Shown here one piece after another: positions 8,481-18,347 of a DNA stretch of 64,000 bases. Source of the stretch: Alphaproteobacteria bacterium (GTDB lineage: Bacteria; Pseudomonadota; Alphaproteobacteria; Micropepsales; Micropepsaceae); the NCBI GenBank assembly GCA_025924715.1, contig JAICHV010000005.1, positions 1 to 64,000 on the forward strand, in the 5' to 3' direction. Position numbers and translations under genes: made by a program. The notes under the pieces were generated by a model that saw only the letters and a list, made by a program, of their open reading frames with translations, was not told the DNA's origin and did not search any database. How positions within the stretch are numbered: the first letter of the stretch is position 1; every line of letters begins with the position of its first letter.

Positions 8481-10003
8481 GAACCCTCTGCCGGTTGCGG
8501 CAATTTGTGCTTCTTGGGGACGTTGAAGATGTTGGTCTCGCTGATGCCGTCGGAACAGCCATTGCCGAAGGAAAAGCCGCAGCCGCCGCGCAGGTCATAG
8601 GCATCTTCATGCTTCTCGCGCCGCGCCGTGGGAATCACGAAGCGGTCCTCGTAATTGGCGATCGCCATAATGCGGTACATTTCCTCGATCTGGCCCGGCT
8701 GCAGCCCGACACGGGTGGCAAGACCTTCATCGATCACCCCATCCACCGTCTTGGAGCGCATATAGGCCCGCATTGCCATCATCCGCTCCAGCGCCAGAGC
8801 CACCGGCTCTTCCTTGCCGGCGGTGAGAAGATTGGCGAGATATTTGAGCGGAATGCGCAGCGAGCGGACATCCGGCACGTCATCTTCCAGATCGATGACG
8901 CCCTTTTCCGCCGCCGATTGGATCGGCGACAGCGGCGGCACATACCAGACCATCGGCAGGGTGCGATATTCGGGATGGAGCGGGAAGGCGACTTTCCAGT
9001 CCATGGCCATTTTCCATACCGGCGACTTCTTGGCCGCCTCGAGCCAGGCATGGGAGATGCCATCTGCCGCCGCCTGGGCCTGAACCTTGGGATCGAAGGG
9101 GTCGAGGAATACGGAAAGCTGCGCCTCATACAGGTCGGCTTCATCCGGCGTCGCCGCGGCTTCGGCGATGCGGTCCGCGTCATACAGCACGACGCCGAGA
9201 TAACGGATGCGGCCGACACAGGTCTCCGAGCAGACGGTGGGCTGACCCACCTCCAGCCGCGGATAGCACATGATGCATTTCTCGGACTTGCCGGACTGCC
9301 AGTTGTAATAAACCTTCTTATAGGGGCAGCCGGAAACGCACATGCGCCAGCCGCGGCACTTGTCCTGGTCGATCAGGACGATGCCGTCCTCTTCCCGCTT
9401 GTAGATCGCGCCGGACGGGCAGACCGCGACACAGGCCGGATTGAGGCAATGCTCGCACAACCGCGGCAAATACATCATGAAGGTGTTTTCGAACTGGCCG
9501 TAGATTTCCTTCTGCACACCTTCGAAATTGGCGTCCTGCGACCGCTTGGAGAATTCTCCGCCCAAAATCTCTTCCCAATTGGGACCGCCGACGATCTTCT
9601 CCATGGTCTGGCCGGTGATCAGCGATTTCGGCCGCGCCGTTGGCATGGCCTTAGAGTCGGGGGCGGTTTGCAGATTCTGGTAATCGAAGGTGAAGGGCTC
9701 GTAGTAATCGTCGATTTCCGGCAGATCCGGAGTTGCGAAGATATTGGCCAGGATGCGCCATTTGGCGCCCAGCCGCGGCTGGAGCTTGCCGTTCTTCTTG
9801 ACCTGCCAGCCGCCTTTCCAGCGCTTCTGGTTCTCCCAATCCTTGGGATAGCCGATGCCGGGCTTGGTTTCGACATTGTTGAACCAGGCATATTCGACGC
9901 CTTCGCGCGAGGTCCAGACATTCTTGCAGGTCACCGAACAGGTGTGGCAGCCGATGCATTTGTCCAGGTTGAGCACCATGGCGATTTGGGCACGGACTTT
10001 CAT
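8477..10003 (-). CDS. narH: Respiratory nitrate reductase beta subunit (Fe-S protein)
   Basis: A 508-aa electron-transfer subunit. The cysteine groups CIGCHTCSVTC, CEHCLNPACVAVCP, CRGWRMCVSGCP and CIMCYPRLE...VCSETC are all present. The tryptophan in CRGW marks the 3Fe-4S cluster as in other NarH proteins. The open frame runs to 10264 inside narG, but the ATG at 10003 shares a base with the narG stop (TGATG), which fixes the start. It carries electrons from NarI haem to the molybdenum site of NarG. Confidence 0.97.
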   Translation of the reverse strand: MKVRAQIAMVLNLDKCIGCHTCSVTCKNVWTSREGVEYAWFNNVETKPGIGYPKDWENQKRWKGGWQVKKNGKLQPRLGAKWRILANIFATPDLPEIDDYYEPFTFDYQNLQTAPDSKAMPTARPKSLITGQTMEKIVGGPNWEEILGGEFSKRSQDANFEGVQKEIYGQFENTFMMYLPRLCEHCLNPACVAVCPSGAIYKREEDGIVLIDQDKCRGWRMCVSGCPYKKVYYNWQSGKSEKCIMCYPRLEVGQPTVCSETCVGRIRYLGVVLYDADRIAEAAATPDEADLYEAQLSVFLDPFDPKVQAQAAADGISHAWLEAAKKSPVWKMAMDWKVAFPLHPEYRTLPMVWYVPPLSPIQSAAEKGVIDLEDDVPDVRSLRIPLKYLANLLTAGKEEPVALALERMMAMRAYMRSKTVDGVIDEGLATRVGLQPGQIEEMYRIMAIANYEDRFVIPTARREKHEDAYDLRGGCGFSFGNGCSDGISETNIFNVPKKHKLPQPAEGS

Positions 10004-13000
10004 CAGACGACCTCCGCGCGCGCAGGCGCCTTTTCTTCCAGCCAATCGGTGCGCGCCTGTTTGCGCAGGATCACGAACTCGTCGCGATTGGATCCCACCG
10101 TGCCGTAATAGTTGAAACCATAGCTTTGCTGGGCATAGCCGCCGATCATATGCGTCGGCTTGAGCACCGTGCGCGTCACCGAATTGTGGATGCCGCCGCG
10201 GGTACCGGTCACCTCTGATCCCGGCATGTTCACGATCTTCTCCTGGGCGTGGTACATCATGCACATTCCTTCCGGCACGCGCTGAGACACCACCGCCCGC
10301 GCCACCAGCGCCCCATTGAGGTTATAGGCCTCGATCCAATCATTGTCGGCGATACCCGCCTTCTGGGCATCGGTCTCGCTGATCCAGACGATCGGCCCAC
10401 CGCGCGATAGCGTCAGCATCAAAAGATTGTCGGTATAGGTGGAATGGATGCCCCATTTCTGATGCGGGGTGATGAAATTTAGAACCAACTGGCTGTTGCC
10501 GTTCTCTTTTTCGCGGATGATCGGCCGAATGGTTTTGGTGTCTATCGGCGGCCGGTAGGACACCAGTTGCTCGCCAAAAGCCCGCATCCAGGGATGATCC
10601 TGGAACAGCTGCTGACGCCCGGTCAGTGTGCGCCAGGGGATCAGCTCATGCACATTGGTATGGCCCGCATTATAGCAGACCTTCTCGGATTCGATACCGG
10701 ACCAGGTGGGTGAGGAGATGATCTTGCGCGGCTGGGCCTGGATGTCGCGGTAACGAATCTTTTCGTCTTCCTTGGCCTCGGCCAAATGGTGGTGGGACCG
10801 GCCGGTGATTTCACCCAGCGCCTTCCAGGACCGTACCGCCACCTCGCCATTGGTTTCCGGTGCCAGCGAGAGGATCACTTCTGCGGCGTCGATATCCGTT
10901 TCTATGCGCGGCAGGCCTTTGGTCGGGCCCTCATCCGTGACGGTGCCGTTGAGCGCGCCGACCAAGGCGATTTCATGCTCCGTCTCCCAGGCAATGCCCT
11001 TGCCGCCATTGCCCAGCGACTGCATCAGCGGCCCCAAAGCGGTGAAGCGCTTATAGAGATTGGGATAGTCCCGCTCGACCAGGGCCACGCTCGCCATGGT
11101 CTTGCCCGGGATTGGGGCCACCTGGCCCCTACCCCAATCCTTCACATCCAGCGCCTGGGCCAATTCGCCCGGCGTGTCGTGCTGCATGGGCGTGAGGACA
11201 ACATCCTTTTCAACCCCCAGAACTTCCGGCGCCACCGCCGAAAAGGTCTTGGCCAGGCTTTTATAGATCTCCCAATCGCTGCGGCTTTCCCACACCGGAT
11301 CCACCGCCGCGCTGAGGGGATGGATGAAGGGATGCATGTCGGAGGTGTTGAGATCGTTCTTTTCGTACCAGGTCGCGGTCGGCAGCACGATGTCGGAATA
11401 GACACAGGTGGTGGACATGCGAAAATCCAGCGTCACTAGCAGATCGAGCTTGCCTTCCGGCGCCTCGTCGCGCCAGGCAACGTCCTGGGGTTTCTGTTCG
11501 CCGGTTTCGCCCAGATCCTTGCCTTGAACGCCATGGACTGTGCCGAGCAGATGCTTGAGGAAATATTCATGGCCCTTGCCGCTGGAGCCCAGAAGGTTGG
11601 AGCGCCAGACGAACAGATTGCGCGGCCAATTCTTGGGATTGTCGGGATCCTGGCAGGCCAGCTTGAGGTCGCCCTTTGCCAGAGCCTGACTGACATAGTC
11701 CGGAGCACTCTTGCCGGACGCGGCGATGTCGCGCCCCACTTGAAGCGAATTGGCCTCCAATTGCGGCGCGGACGGGAGCCAGCCCATCCGCTCTGCCCGG
11801 ACGTTGAAATCGATCAGGCTGCCTTGCCAATCCTCTTTGCGCGCCAGCGGCGAGAGGATCTCGTCGACTGCCAAGGTTTCATAACGCCACTGATCGGAAT
11901 GGGTATACCAATAAGAGGTCGCGTTCATGTGGCGAGGCGGCCGCGCCCAATCCAGCGCGAAAGCCAAGGGCGTCCAGCCGGTTTGCGGCCGCAGCTTCTC
12001 CTGCCCGACATAATGCGACCAGCCGCCGCCTTCCTGGCCGACGCAGCCGCACATCACCAGCATGTTGATGATGCCGCGGTAGTTCATATCCATGTGGTAC
12101 CAATGGTTGATCCCCGCTCCCAGAATCACCATGGACTTGCCTTTGGTCTTTTCCGCATTGGCGGCGAAGGCGCGGGCCACGGAAATCACCAAATCGCGTT
12201 TGACGCCGGTGATCTGTTCCTGCCAGGCCGGGGTGTACGGCACGTCCTGGTCGTAGCTGGAAGCAACATTGGCCCCGCCGAAACCGCGATCGACGCCGTA
12301 ATTGCCGCACAGCAGGTCGAACACCGTTGTCACATAGGCAGGCCCATCCGCCAATTCGATCCGCCGGACCGGCAGTTGGCGGATCAAGACATCGTCGTGA
12401 CCGGTGGAGGAAAAATAATCATGCTGGCGGCCGCCGAAATAGGGGAAGCCCACCGGCAGGATATCGTCCCGCGTATCCTTTACCGAAAGTGCCAGCCGGA
12501 CCTTTGCTTCGCCAGCGCGATCTTCCAGGTTCCATTCGCCTTTCTCCCCCCAGCGAAAGCCGATCGAGCCTTGCGGCACCACGGTCTTGCCGCTGATTTC
12601 GTCAAAAGCGACGGTCTTCCATTCCGGATTGTTGGATTCGCTTAAGCCCCCCGGGAAATCGCTGGCGCGCAGGAATCGTTCCGGCACGTAGCGGCCGTCC
12701 TGTTCGGTTAAGCGCACCAGAAAGGGCATGTCGCTGTAGCGCCGGCAATAATCGGTGAAATAGGGCACCTGCCGGTCGACATGGAATTCCTTGAGAATGA
12801 CATGGCCGAAAGCCATGGCCAGGGCGGCGTCGGTCCCTTGCTTGGGATGAAGCCACAAATCGCCGAACTTCGCCGCTTCGCTGTAGTCGGGCGTGATCAC
12901 CACGCTTTTGGCGCCGCGATAGCGCGCTTCGGTATAGAAATGGGCGTCGGGCGTGCGGGTCTGGGGAACGTTGGAGCCCCAAAGCAGCAGGAAGCCGGAA

Positions 13001-13734
13001 TTGTACCAATCGGCGCTTTCCGGAACGTCGGTCTGCTCGCCCCACGTCTGCGGCGAAGAAGGGGGCAGATCGCAATACCAGTCATAAAAGCTGAGGCAGA
13101 CGCCGCCCATCAGCGACAGATAGCGCGTGCCGGCGGCGTAAGAGACCATGGACATCGCTGGAATAGGCGAAAAACCGGCGACGCGATCGGGACCATATTT
13201 GTGGACCGTATAGGCATTGGCGGCGGCTATGATCTCATTGGCCTCGTCCCAGCCGACGCGCACAAAGCCGCCCAAGCCGCGGCGCGCGGTGTATTTCTTC
13301 CGTTTGTCGGCATCTTCGACGATGCTGGCCCAGGCCTTGACCGGCGAAAGCGTCTCGCGTGCCTGGCGCCATTGCCGCACCAGCGCGCCGCGCACCATCG
13401 GATATTTGAGGCGATTGCCGCTATAGAGATACCAGGAATAGCTGGCGCCGCGGGCGCAGCCGCGCGGCTCATGATTGGGAAGTCCCGGCCGGGTGCGCGG
13501 ATAGTCGGTCTGCTGGGTTTCCCAGGTGACGATCCCGCCTTTGACATAGATCTTCCAACTGCAGGAGCCCGTGCAATTCACGCCGTGGGTCGAGCGTACG
13601 ATCTTGTCGTGCGACCAGCGCTGGCGATAGGCGTTCTCCCACTGCCGGTCCTCCACGGTGGTAATCCCGTGGCCTTCGGAAAAGCTGCCTTCGTATTTCT
13701 TGAAAAAAGTCAGACGGTCGAGAAACTGGCTCAT
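10003..13734 (-). CDS. narG: Respiratory nitrate reductase alpha subunit (Mo-bisMGD)
   Basis: The 1243-aa catalytic subunit of membrane-bound nitrate reductase, reducing nitrate to nitrite on the cytoplasmic side. The FS0 cluster motif HGVNCTGSCSWKIYVKGG lies near residue 50 and RGCARGASYSWYLYSG follows. Motifs around the Mo pocket such as SFYDWYCDLPPSSPQTWGEQ are intact, and the length is normal for the family. It follows narK by 10 bp and is co-transcribed. Expression is probably driven by the FNR-type box at 15132 upstream of narK. Confidence 0.98.
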   Translation of the reverse strand: MSQFLDRLTFFKKYEGSFSEGHGITTVEDRQWENAYRQRWSHDKIVRSTHGVNCTGSCSWKIYVKGGIVTWETQQTDYPRTRPGLPNHEPRGCARGASYSWYLYSGNRLKYPMVRGALVRQWRQARETLSPVKAWASIVEDADKRKKYTARRGLGGFVRVGWDEANEIIAAANAYTVHKYGPDRVAGFSPIPAMSMVSYAAGTRYLSLMGGVCLSFYDWYCDLPPSSPQTWGEQTDVPESADWYNSGFLLLWGSNVPQTRTPDAHFYTEARYRGAKSVVITPDYSEAAKFGDLWLHPKQGTDAALAMAFGHVILKEFHVDRQVPYFTDYCRRYSDMPFLVRLTEQDGRYVPERFLRASDFPGGLSESNNPEWKTVAFDEISGKTVVPQGSIGFRWGEKGEWNLEDRAGEAKVRLALSVKDTRDDILPVGFPYFGGRQHDYFSSTGHDDVLIRQLPVRRIELADGPAYVTTVFDLLCGNYGVDRGFGGANVASSYDQDVPYTPAWQEQITGVKRDLVISVARAFAANAEKTKGKSMVILGAGINHWYHMDMNYRGIINMLVMCGCVGQEGGGWSHYVGQEKLRPQTGWTPLAFALDWARPPRHMNATSYWYTHSDQWRYETLAVDEILSPLARKEDWQGSLIDFNVRAERMGWLPSAPQLEANSLQVGRDIAASGKSAPDYVSQALAKGDLKLACQDPDNPKNWPRNLFVWRSNLLGSSGKGHEYFLKHLLGTVHGVQGKDLGETGEQKPQDVAWRDEAPEGKLDLLVTLDFRMSTTCVYSDIVLPTATWYEKNDLNTSDMHPFIHPLSAAVDPVWESRSDWEIYKSLAKTFSAVAPEVLGVEKDVVLTPMQHDTPGELAQALDVKDWGRGQVAPIPGKTMASVALVERDYPNLYKRFTALGPLMQSLGNGGKGIAWETEHEIALVGALNGTVTDEGPTKGLPRIETDIDAAEVILSLAPETNGEVAVRSWKALGEITGRSHHHLAEAKEDEKIRYRDIQAQPRKIISSPTWSGIESEKVCYNAGHTNVHELIPWRTLTGRQQLFQDHPWMRAFGEQLVSYRPPIDTKTIRPIIREKENGNSQLVLNFITPHQKWGIHSTYTDNLLMLTLSRGGPIVWISETDAQKAGIADNDWIEAYNLNGALVARAVVSQRVPEGMCMMYHAQEKIVNMPGSEVTGTRGGIHNSVTRTVLKPTHMIGGYAQQSYGFNYYGTVGSNRDEFVILRKQARTDWLEEKAPARAEVV

Positions 13735-13744
13735 GCTTGGCCTA

Positions 13745-15079
13745 TCAATGCGATGACGGGTTGGCGGGATGGAGGTCGGCCATCTCGGGCAATTGCGGCA
13801 ACTGCCGCAGCCCGGGCACCTTGCGTTCCATGTAGCGGATGGCGCCGTGCATCCAGATCAAGGCGCTTCCCACCAGAAGGAACAGGAGCATGAAGCAACT
13901 GGTCCAGACGCCGGTGATGTCGTTCATCATCCCGAAGGCGATGGGAAGAAAAAAACCGCCAAGACCGCCGATGGCGCCGACCAGGCCGCCGACAGCGCCC
14001 ACATGCTGGGGATAATAGACAGGAATGTGTTTGTAGACCGCGGCCATGCCGATGGCCATGAAGAAGCCGAGCCCAATGGTCAGCCCGACGAAACTGGACA
14101 GCGGGATGCCGAAGGAGAAGTGGATAACGCCGCGAATCCCGTGCACGGTGTAATCGGTCTGCGGATAGGACAGCAGGAAGCAGGCGATGACCGAGACAGC
14201 GAAGGTCGCATACATCACCGCGCGGGCACCGACGCGGTCGGAAATCCACCCGCCCAACGCACGGAACAGACCAGCGGGAAGCGCAAATGCCGTGGTGAAC
14301 AAACCGGCCTGGGCCAGGCTGAGTCCATACATGCCCATGTAATAACGGGGCAACCAGCTGGCGAGCGCAACAAAGGCGCCAAAGACGAAGAAGTAATAGA
14401 GAGAAAAGCGCCACACTTGCAGCTTCGACAGCGGCGCAAGCTGGTCGCCAAGCTTGCGGGGGCGGATTGCGCCGCTGGCGCGGCCGGCGCAGGACGGGTC
14501 TTCCCGGGTAAAGAGATAAAATAGAATCGCGCCCGCGGCCAGGACTGCGGCATAGATATCGACAGTTTGCCGCCATCCATAAGCGGCCACCAACAAAGGC
14601 GCGCCAAAACTGGTGATGGCCGTTCCCACCGTGCCGGCGCCGAAAACGCCCAGGGCCGTACCTTGGCTGGAACGGTCGAACCAATTGGACACATAGGAGA
14701 CGCCGGCTGCGAACGAGCCGCCGGCAAAACCGAGCCCCAGGGCAGTCAGGAGGAACAAGTCAAAGCGCGAAACGATGGAGACGGCATAGACCGCGCCGGA
14801 GGTCAGCAGCATCAGCAGCGCCAACACCCGTCGGCCGCCGAACCGGTCACTGAGGACACCCAAGAACAATCGGCTGAGCGCGCCGGTCAGGACTGGGGTC
14901 GCCACCAGCAGGCCGAATTGCGCATCATTGAGCGCCAATTCCTGTTTGATGCGCACGCCGATGATGGAAAACAGCGTCCACACCGCAAAACACAAGGTAA
15001 AGGCGACAGTCGCAAAGCCAAGCGCCTGATATTGCGAATGCTTTTTCGTCACCTGGGTTGCACTGACCACGACGGTCAT
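13745..15079 (-). CDS. narK: Nitrate/nitrite transporter, MFS family
   Basis: A 444-aa major-facilitator protein with about 12 hydrophobic segments. The nitrate-signature region GFAGGSFAAGVSYVSNWF sits near residue 120 and GVFGAGTVGTAITSFGAP follows. It either imports nitrate or exchanges it for nitrite; which NarK type it is cannot be settled by eye. It is the first gene of the nar operon, 10 bp before narG. The symmetric box TTGATCCGGATCAA lies 53 bp upstream with a TAGTCT hexamer (15104-15109, minus strand) at class II spacing. Confidence 0.93.
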   Translation of the reverse strand: MTVVVSATQVTKKHSQYQALGFATVAFTLCFAVWTLFSIIGVRIKQELALNDAQFGLLVATPVLTGALSRLFLGVLSDRFGGRRVLALLMLLTSGAVYAVSIVSRFDLFLLTALGLGFAGGSFAAGVSYVSNWFDRSSQGTALGVFGAGTVGTAITSFGAPLLVAAYGWRQTVDIYAAVLAAGAILFYLFTREDPSCAGRASGAIRPRKLGDQLAPLSKLQVWRFSLYYFFVFGAFVALASWLPRYYMGMYGLSLAQAGLFTTAFALPAGLFRALGGWISDRVGARAVMYATFAVSVIACFLLSYPQTDYTVHGIRGVIHFSFGIPLSSFVGLTIGLGFFMAIGMAAVYKHIPVYYPQHVGAVGGLVGAIGGLGGFFLPIAFGMMNDITGVWTSCFMLLFLLVGSALIWMHGAIRYMERKVPGLRQLPQLPEMADLHPANPSSH

Positions 15080-15131
15080 GAACGCCTCTTCTTAGCCCAG
15101 GTGAGACTATTGTCTTGGGACAAGGAGCACC

Positions 15132-15145
15132 TTGATCCGGATCAA
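15132..15145. promoter_or_regulatory. FNR/FixK box between narK and a CRP/FNR gene
   Basis: Perfect palindrome TTGATCCGGATCAA. It lies 53 bp before narK and 50 bp before the divergent regulator, so one site could serve both directions. A TTG reading start at 15132 inside the box is an artefact. Confidence 0.85.
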
Positions 15146-15194
15146 GGCGTCCGCCGCCTCTCGGCGACATGCTTTGGCCTCTATTGGAGCGCCC

Positions 15195-15896
15195 ATGGCC
15201 GTCGACAAATTCACCGCCCTGTCAGCGACTGGTCTGCTGTGTGGCCTGCCGGAGCCTCTTATCCGCAATCTCGCCGAGATTTCCGGCGTGCAGCGCGTCG
15301 GCAAGGGATCGACTCTCTTCCGCGAAGGTGATCGGGCCCATTTCGTCCATGCCTTGGCGGAAGGCGGCGTGTCGCTGATCAGCGAGGCAAGAGGGGAAAA
15401 CGGCATCATCGATTTCCTGGGGAAGGGCGACGTGATTTTGGTCCCTCCGGTGCTGCTCGACCTGCCCTATATGGTAACCGCTAAGGCAGTCGCCGACTTG
15501 GTCGTCGTCATGATTCCGGCCGCCGAGTTTCGGGCTTTGGCGACGGCGCAATTGCCGCTGGCCACCGCGCTCAATCAACTTCTGGCGACGCAATGGCGTC
15601 TCCTCGTCAGGCATTTGACCGGCACAAGGTCGCGCGATGCTGACAGTCGCGTGATCCAATTCATCGTCGATGCAGCCGGGTCTTCCAAGGGGCCTGCGCA
15701 GATCGCCTTGCCGGGAAGCAAGCGCGACCTCGCAGCCCATCTTGGCTTGACGCCCGAAACCTTGTCGCGCTCCTTCAAGCGGCTGACCTCATTGGGCGTG
15801 AAGACGGCAGGCTCGAGAATCGAAATCGAAAATATGACGCGGCTGGGCAACCCGGGTGGCGACCGCACAGGGCTTTTCTTGACCACGAGCGCTTGA
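15195..15896 (+). CDS. CRP/FNR-family regulator, Dnr/Nnr-like
   Basis: A 233-aa cyclic-nucleotide-binding-fold regulator with a C-terminal helix-turn-helix. The recognition helix TPETLSRSFKRL carries the E-x-x-S-R pattern that reads TTGA half sites in FNR-type proteins. Only one cysteine lies in the N-terminal half, so there is no FNR-type Fe-S cluster; NO sensing as in Dnr/Nnr is possible, given nar, nnrS and moa neighbours. The frame opens at a TTG inside the FNR box (15132), but the ATG at 15195 has GGAG six bases upstream and is the likely start. Autoregulation is plausible. Confidence 0.85.
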   Translation: MAVDKFTALSATGLLCGLPEPLIRNLAEISGVQRVGKGSTLFREGDRAHFVHALAEGGVSLISEARGENGIIDFLGKGDVILVPPVLLDLPYMVTAKAVADLVVVMIPAAEFRALATAQLPLATALNQLLATQWRLLVRHLTGTRSRDADSRVIQFIVDAAGSSKGPAQIALPGSKRDLAAHLGLTPETLSRSFKRLTSLGVKTAGSRIEIENMTRLGNPGGDRTGLFLTTSA

Positions 15897-15903
15897 GGCA
15901 CAG

Positions 15904-17136
15904 ATGCATCGGCACATTCACGCTTTGGCGGCCAGTCCCCGGCGTTCTATGACAAGCTTCGATGAGGCTTGCGGAATAATCCGCGCGCGCGCCGCGGCGC
16001 TGGAATCCGAACTTGTGCCTCTTGAGACCGCCGCCAAACGCATTTTGGCCAGGGATGTTGTTGCGCGGCGAGCTTCGCCCGTTCATGCGGTCTCCGCGAT
16101 GGATGGCTATGCTGTGCGGGAAGCGGATCTTGCGCACTTGCCCACAATCCTACCCGTCGCCGGCCAATCATTCGCCGGCAACGGCTTCGGCGCTCCCCTG
16201 CCCCAAGGCGCCTGTGTGCGGATTTTCACGGGCGCCCCGCTCCCTGACGGGGCAGACCGCGTGGTCATGCAGGAAGACGTCCGCCAGAAGGACGCCGTTG
16301 CCCATTTCGTCCAGCCTTTGTCGCCGCGCCGGCACCTGCGCGCAGCGGGTTCAGACTTTGCCCAGGGCACGACTTTGCTGCGGGCGGGCACCAGGCTGAC
16401 ACCCCAAGGCCTCGTTGCCGCCGCGGCGGCCGACAGGGCCGAAGTCGCGGTGTGGCGGCGGCCCCGCGTGGTGATTTTGTGCTGCGGCGACGAGCTTGCC
16501 GCTCCCGGCGCTTGCGGATTGGACCCTGATCGTATCCCCGAAAGCATTTCATATGGCGTCACAGCCTTAGTCGAGGAATGGGGCGGCGAGGTGGTCGCGC
16601 GCTGGCGCAAGGGGGATGACCTCGCGAGTTTGCAGGCGGCCGCCCAAGACGCCAGCGCCATGGCGGACGTCATCGTGAGCATTGGCGGTGCGTCGGTGGG
16701 GGAAAAGGATTTTGCCAAACAATCCTTCACCACTCTTGGTTTTGGGCTGTCATTTGAGAAGGTCGCCATCAAGCCAGGCAAGCCCGTGTGGTTTGGCGCG
16801 CGAGGCCCTGTATTGGTAATGGGATTACCTGGCAATCCGACCTCTGCCATGGTGACGGCCCGGCTTTTTCTGGCGCCGCTCCTGGCCGGCATGAGTGGAC
16901 GAGGCTGTGATGCCGCTTGGAACTGGCATGAGATGCGCATCGGCCGGCCACTTGACGCCGGCGACACGCGCGAGTGTTTCCTGCGGGCAAGCGCGTTGTC
17001 CGATATGGTCGAGCCGGTCAGCGACCAGGACTCGGCCAGCCAAAACGCCCTCGCCCTTGCCACGCATTTGATTCGGCGGCGCGCCGGCGCTTCCCCAATT
17101 GCCCCAGGCGCGACGGTGGAAACTTTGGCGCTATGA
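15904..17136 (+). CDS. moeA: Molybdopterin molybdenumtransferase
   Basis: MoeA inserts molybdate into adenylated molybdopterin. The 410-aa protein has the family motifs PVHAVSAMDGYAVREAD, IFTGAPLPDGADRVVMQED, VIVSIGGASVGEKDF and the MPT-binding MGLPGNPTSAMVT. The ATG at 15904 is preceded by GAGG at good spacing; an ATG at 15949 is a weaker alternative. It starts the run moeA-nnrS-moaA-moaD-moaE-moaB, seven bp after the CRP/FNR gene, so the regulator and cofactor genes are probably one transcript. Confidence 0.94.
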   Translation: MHRHIHALAASPRRSMTSFDEACGIIRARAAALESELVPLETAAKRILARDVVARRASPVHAVSAMDGYAVREADLAHLPTILPVAGQSFAGNGFGAPLPQGACVRIFTGAPLPDGADRVVMQEDVRQKDAVAHFVQPLSPRRHLRAAGSDFAQGTTLLRAGTRLTPQGLVAAAAADRAEVAVWRRPRVVILCCGDELAAPGACGLDPDRIPESISYGVTALVEEWGGEVVARWRKGDDLASLQAAAQDASAMADVIVSIGGASVGEKDFAKQSFTTLGFGLSFEKVAIKPGKPVWFGARGPVLVMGLPGNPTSAMVTARLFLAPLLAGMSGRGCDAAWNWHEMRIGRPLDAGDTRECFLRASALSDMVEPVSDQDSASQNALALATHLIRRRAGASPIAPGATVETLAL

Positions 17137-18347
17137 CAGTCATCGCGCATCCTGAGCGCCTGAAAGTCACCGGACCGTCCGTCCTGTTTTCCGCCGGTTT
17201 TCGGCCGTTTTTTCTGCTGGCCGCAGCAGATGCCATGGCAAACATGGCGGTTTGGCTGATGACCCTTGCGAGGCCCGAACTGTGGCCCAGCTCTGCCCTT
17301 CCCGCGGTCTGGTGGCACGCGCACGAAATGCTGTTCGGCTTTATCGCCGCGGCCATTGGCGGCTTCCTGCTGACGGCGGTGCCCAATTGGACCGGCGGCG
17401 CGCCTTATCGGGGAGCACCGCTTAACCTGTTGATCGTCGTCTGGCTGTGCGGGCGACTGGCGATGCTGCCGATCTTTCCCGTGCCGGCAACATTGCGCAT
17501 CCTGGCCGACATTTCCTTCTATCCGCTGCTGGCGGTGATGTTGGCGATGCCGCTCATTCGGGCTGGAAAACTTCGCAACGTTGCATTTCTGGTTCTGTTG
17601 GGCGGGCTTGCCACAGCCGATCTTCTGTTCCAACTGGGCAGCGCAGGCGTCCTAGAAATGGGCGAGCATATCGGACTGCAGCTCGGGGCCGATATTGTGA
17701 CGATCATGATTGTCGTCATAGGCGGACGCATCCTGCCGGCCTTTACGCGCAATTGGCTCGCGCAGCGCGGCGTGCCGGCACAGATCGCTTCCCATCCCTG
17801 GATCGAGCGGCTGGCGGTCATTTCTATCCTGTCCATGTTCGCCGCCGACATGACCATGCCGATGACCAAACCCGATGGGCTTGTCACCCTGATCGCCGCC
17901 GCAATCCAGATCCTTCGCCTTGGTCAATGGCAAGGATATCGCGCCGCGCGAAACCCGCTGCTCTGGGTTCTTCATTTGGGTTATGCCTGGCTGACGCTGG
18001 CTTTGACATTGAAAGCCTTCTCGCTGTTGTTCGCGTGGGATTGGGCCGCGAACTGGCTGCATGCCCTGACCGTAGGGGCTTTCTCCACCATGATTCTGGC
18101 CGTCATGAGCCGCGCCTCCCTGGGACACACAGGGCGTCCCTTGGTCGCGGCTCCCCTTACCGTCCTGGGTTATTGCCTTCTCAACTTGGCCGGCGCCGTG
18201 CGGGTATTCGGCCCGGTGCTGTTGCCAAGCAGTTTTGAAGCCGTCATCGACCTCGCCGGCTCGCTGTTTATCGCGAGTTTCGCACTGTTTCTTTGGGTTT
18301 ACGGTCCCATTCTGCTGGGCCCCCGCGGCGACGGGAGGCCGGCGTGA
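17133..18347 (+). CDS. nnrS: NnrS-family haem-copper membrane protein
   Basis: A 404-aa, roughly 12-segment membrane protein. NnrS proteins are linked to nitric-oxide stress relief in denitrifying and nitrate-respiring bacteria. The family pattern at the N terminus ([12 protein letters not shown]) and [20 protein letters not shown] is clear, as is [24 protein letters not shown] in the second half, with conserved histidines. It overlaps moeA by ATGA and moaA by GTGA. Its place inside a cofactor operon beside a Dnr-like regulator supports an NO-related role. Confidence 0.92.
   Translation: MTVIAHPERLKVTGPSVLFSAGFRPFFLLAAADAMANMAVWLMTLARPELWPSSALPAVWWHAHEMLFGFIAAAIGGFLLTAVPNWTGGAPYRGAPLNLLIVVWLCGRLAMLPIFPVPATLRILADISFYPLLAVMLAMPLIRAGKLRNVAFLVLLGGLATADLLFQLGSAGVLEMGEHIGLQLGADIVTIMIVVIGGRILPAFTRNWLAQRGVPAQIASHPWIERLAVISILSMFAADMTMPMTKPDGLVTLIAAAIQILRLGQWQGYRAARNPLLWVLHLGYAWLTLALTLKAFSLLFAWDWAANWLHALTVGAFSTMILAVMSRASLGHTGRPLVAAPLTVLGYCLLNLAGAVRVFGPVLLPSSFEAVIDLAGSLFIASFALFLWVYGPILLGPRGDGRPA

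Noticed and set aside
8495..10108. A 537-codon open frame on the plus strand opposite narH
   Set aside because: It is the antisense shadow of a GC-rich, fully recognisable narH with all cysteine motifs; no ribosome site or family pattern in the antisense protein.
15132..15194. Upstream TTG start for the CRP/FNR gene
   Set aside because: The TTG is the left half of a perfect FNR box; the ATG at 15195 with GGAG is better. The same artefact occurs at 27556, 57800, 42359 and 63689.
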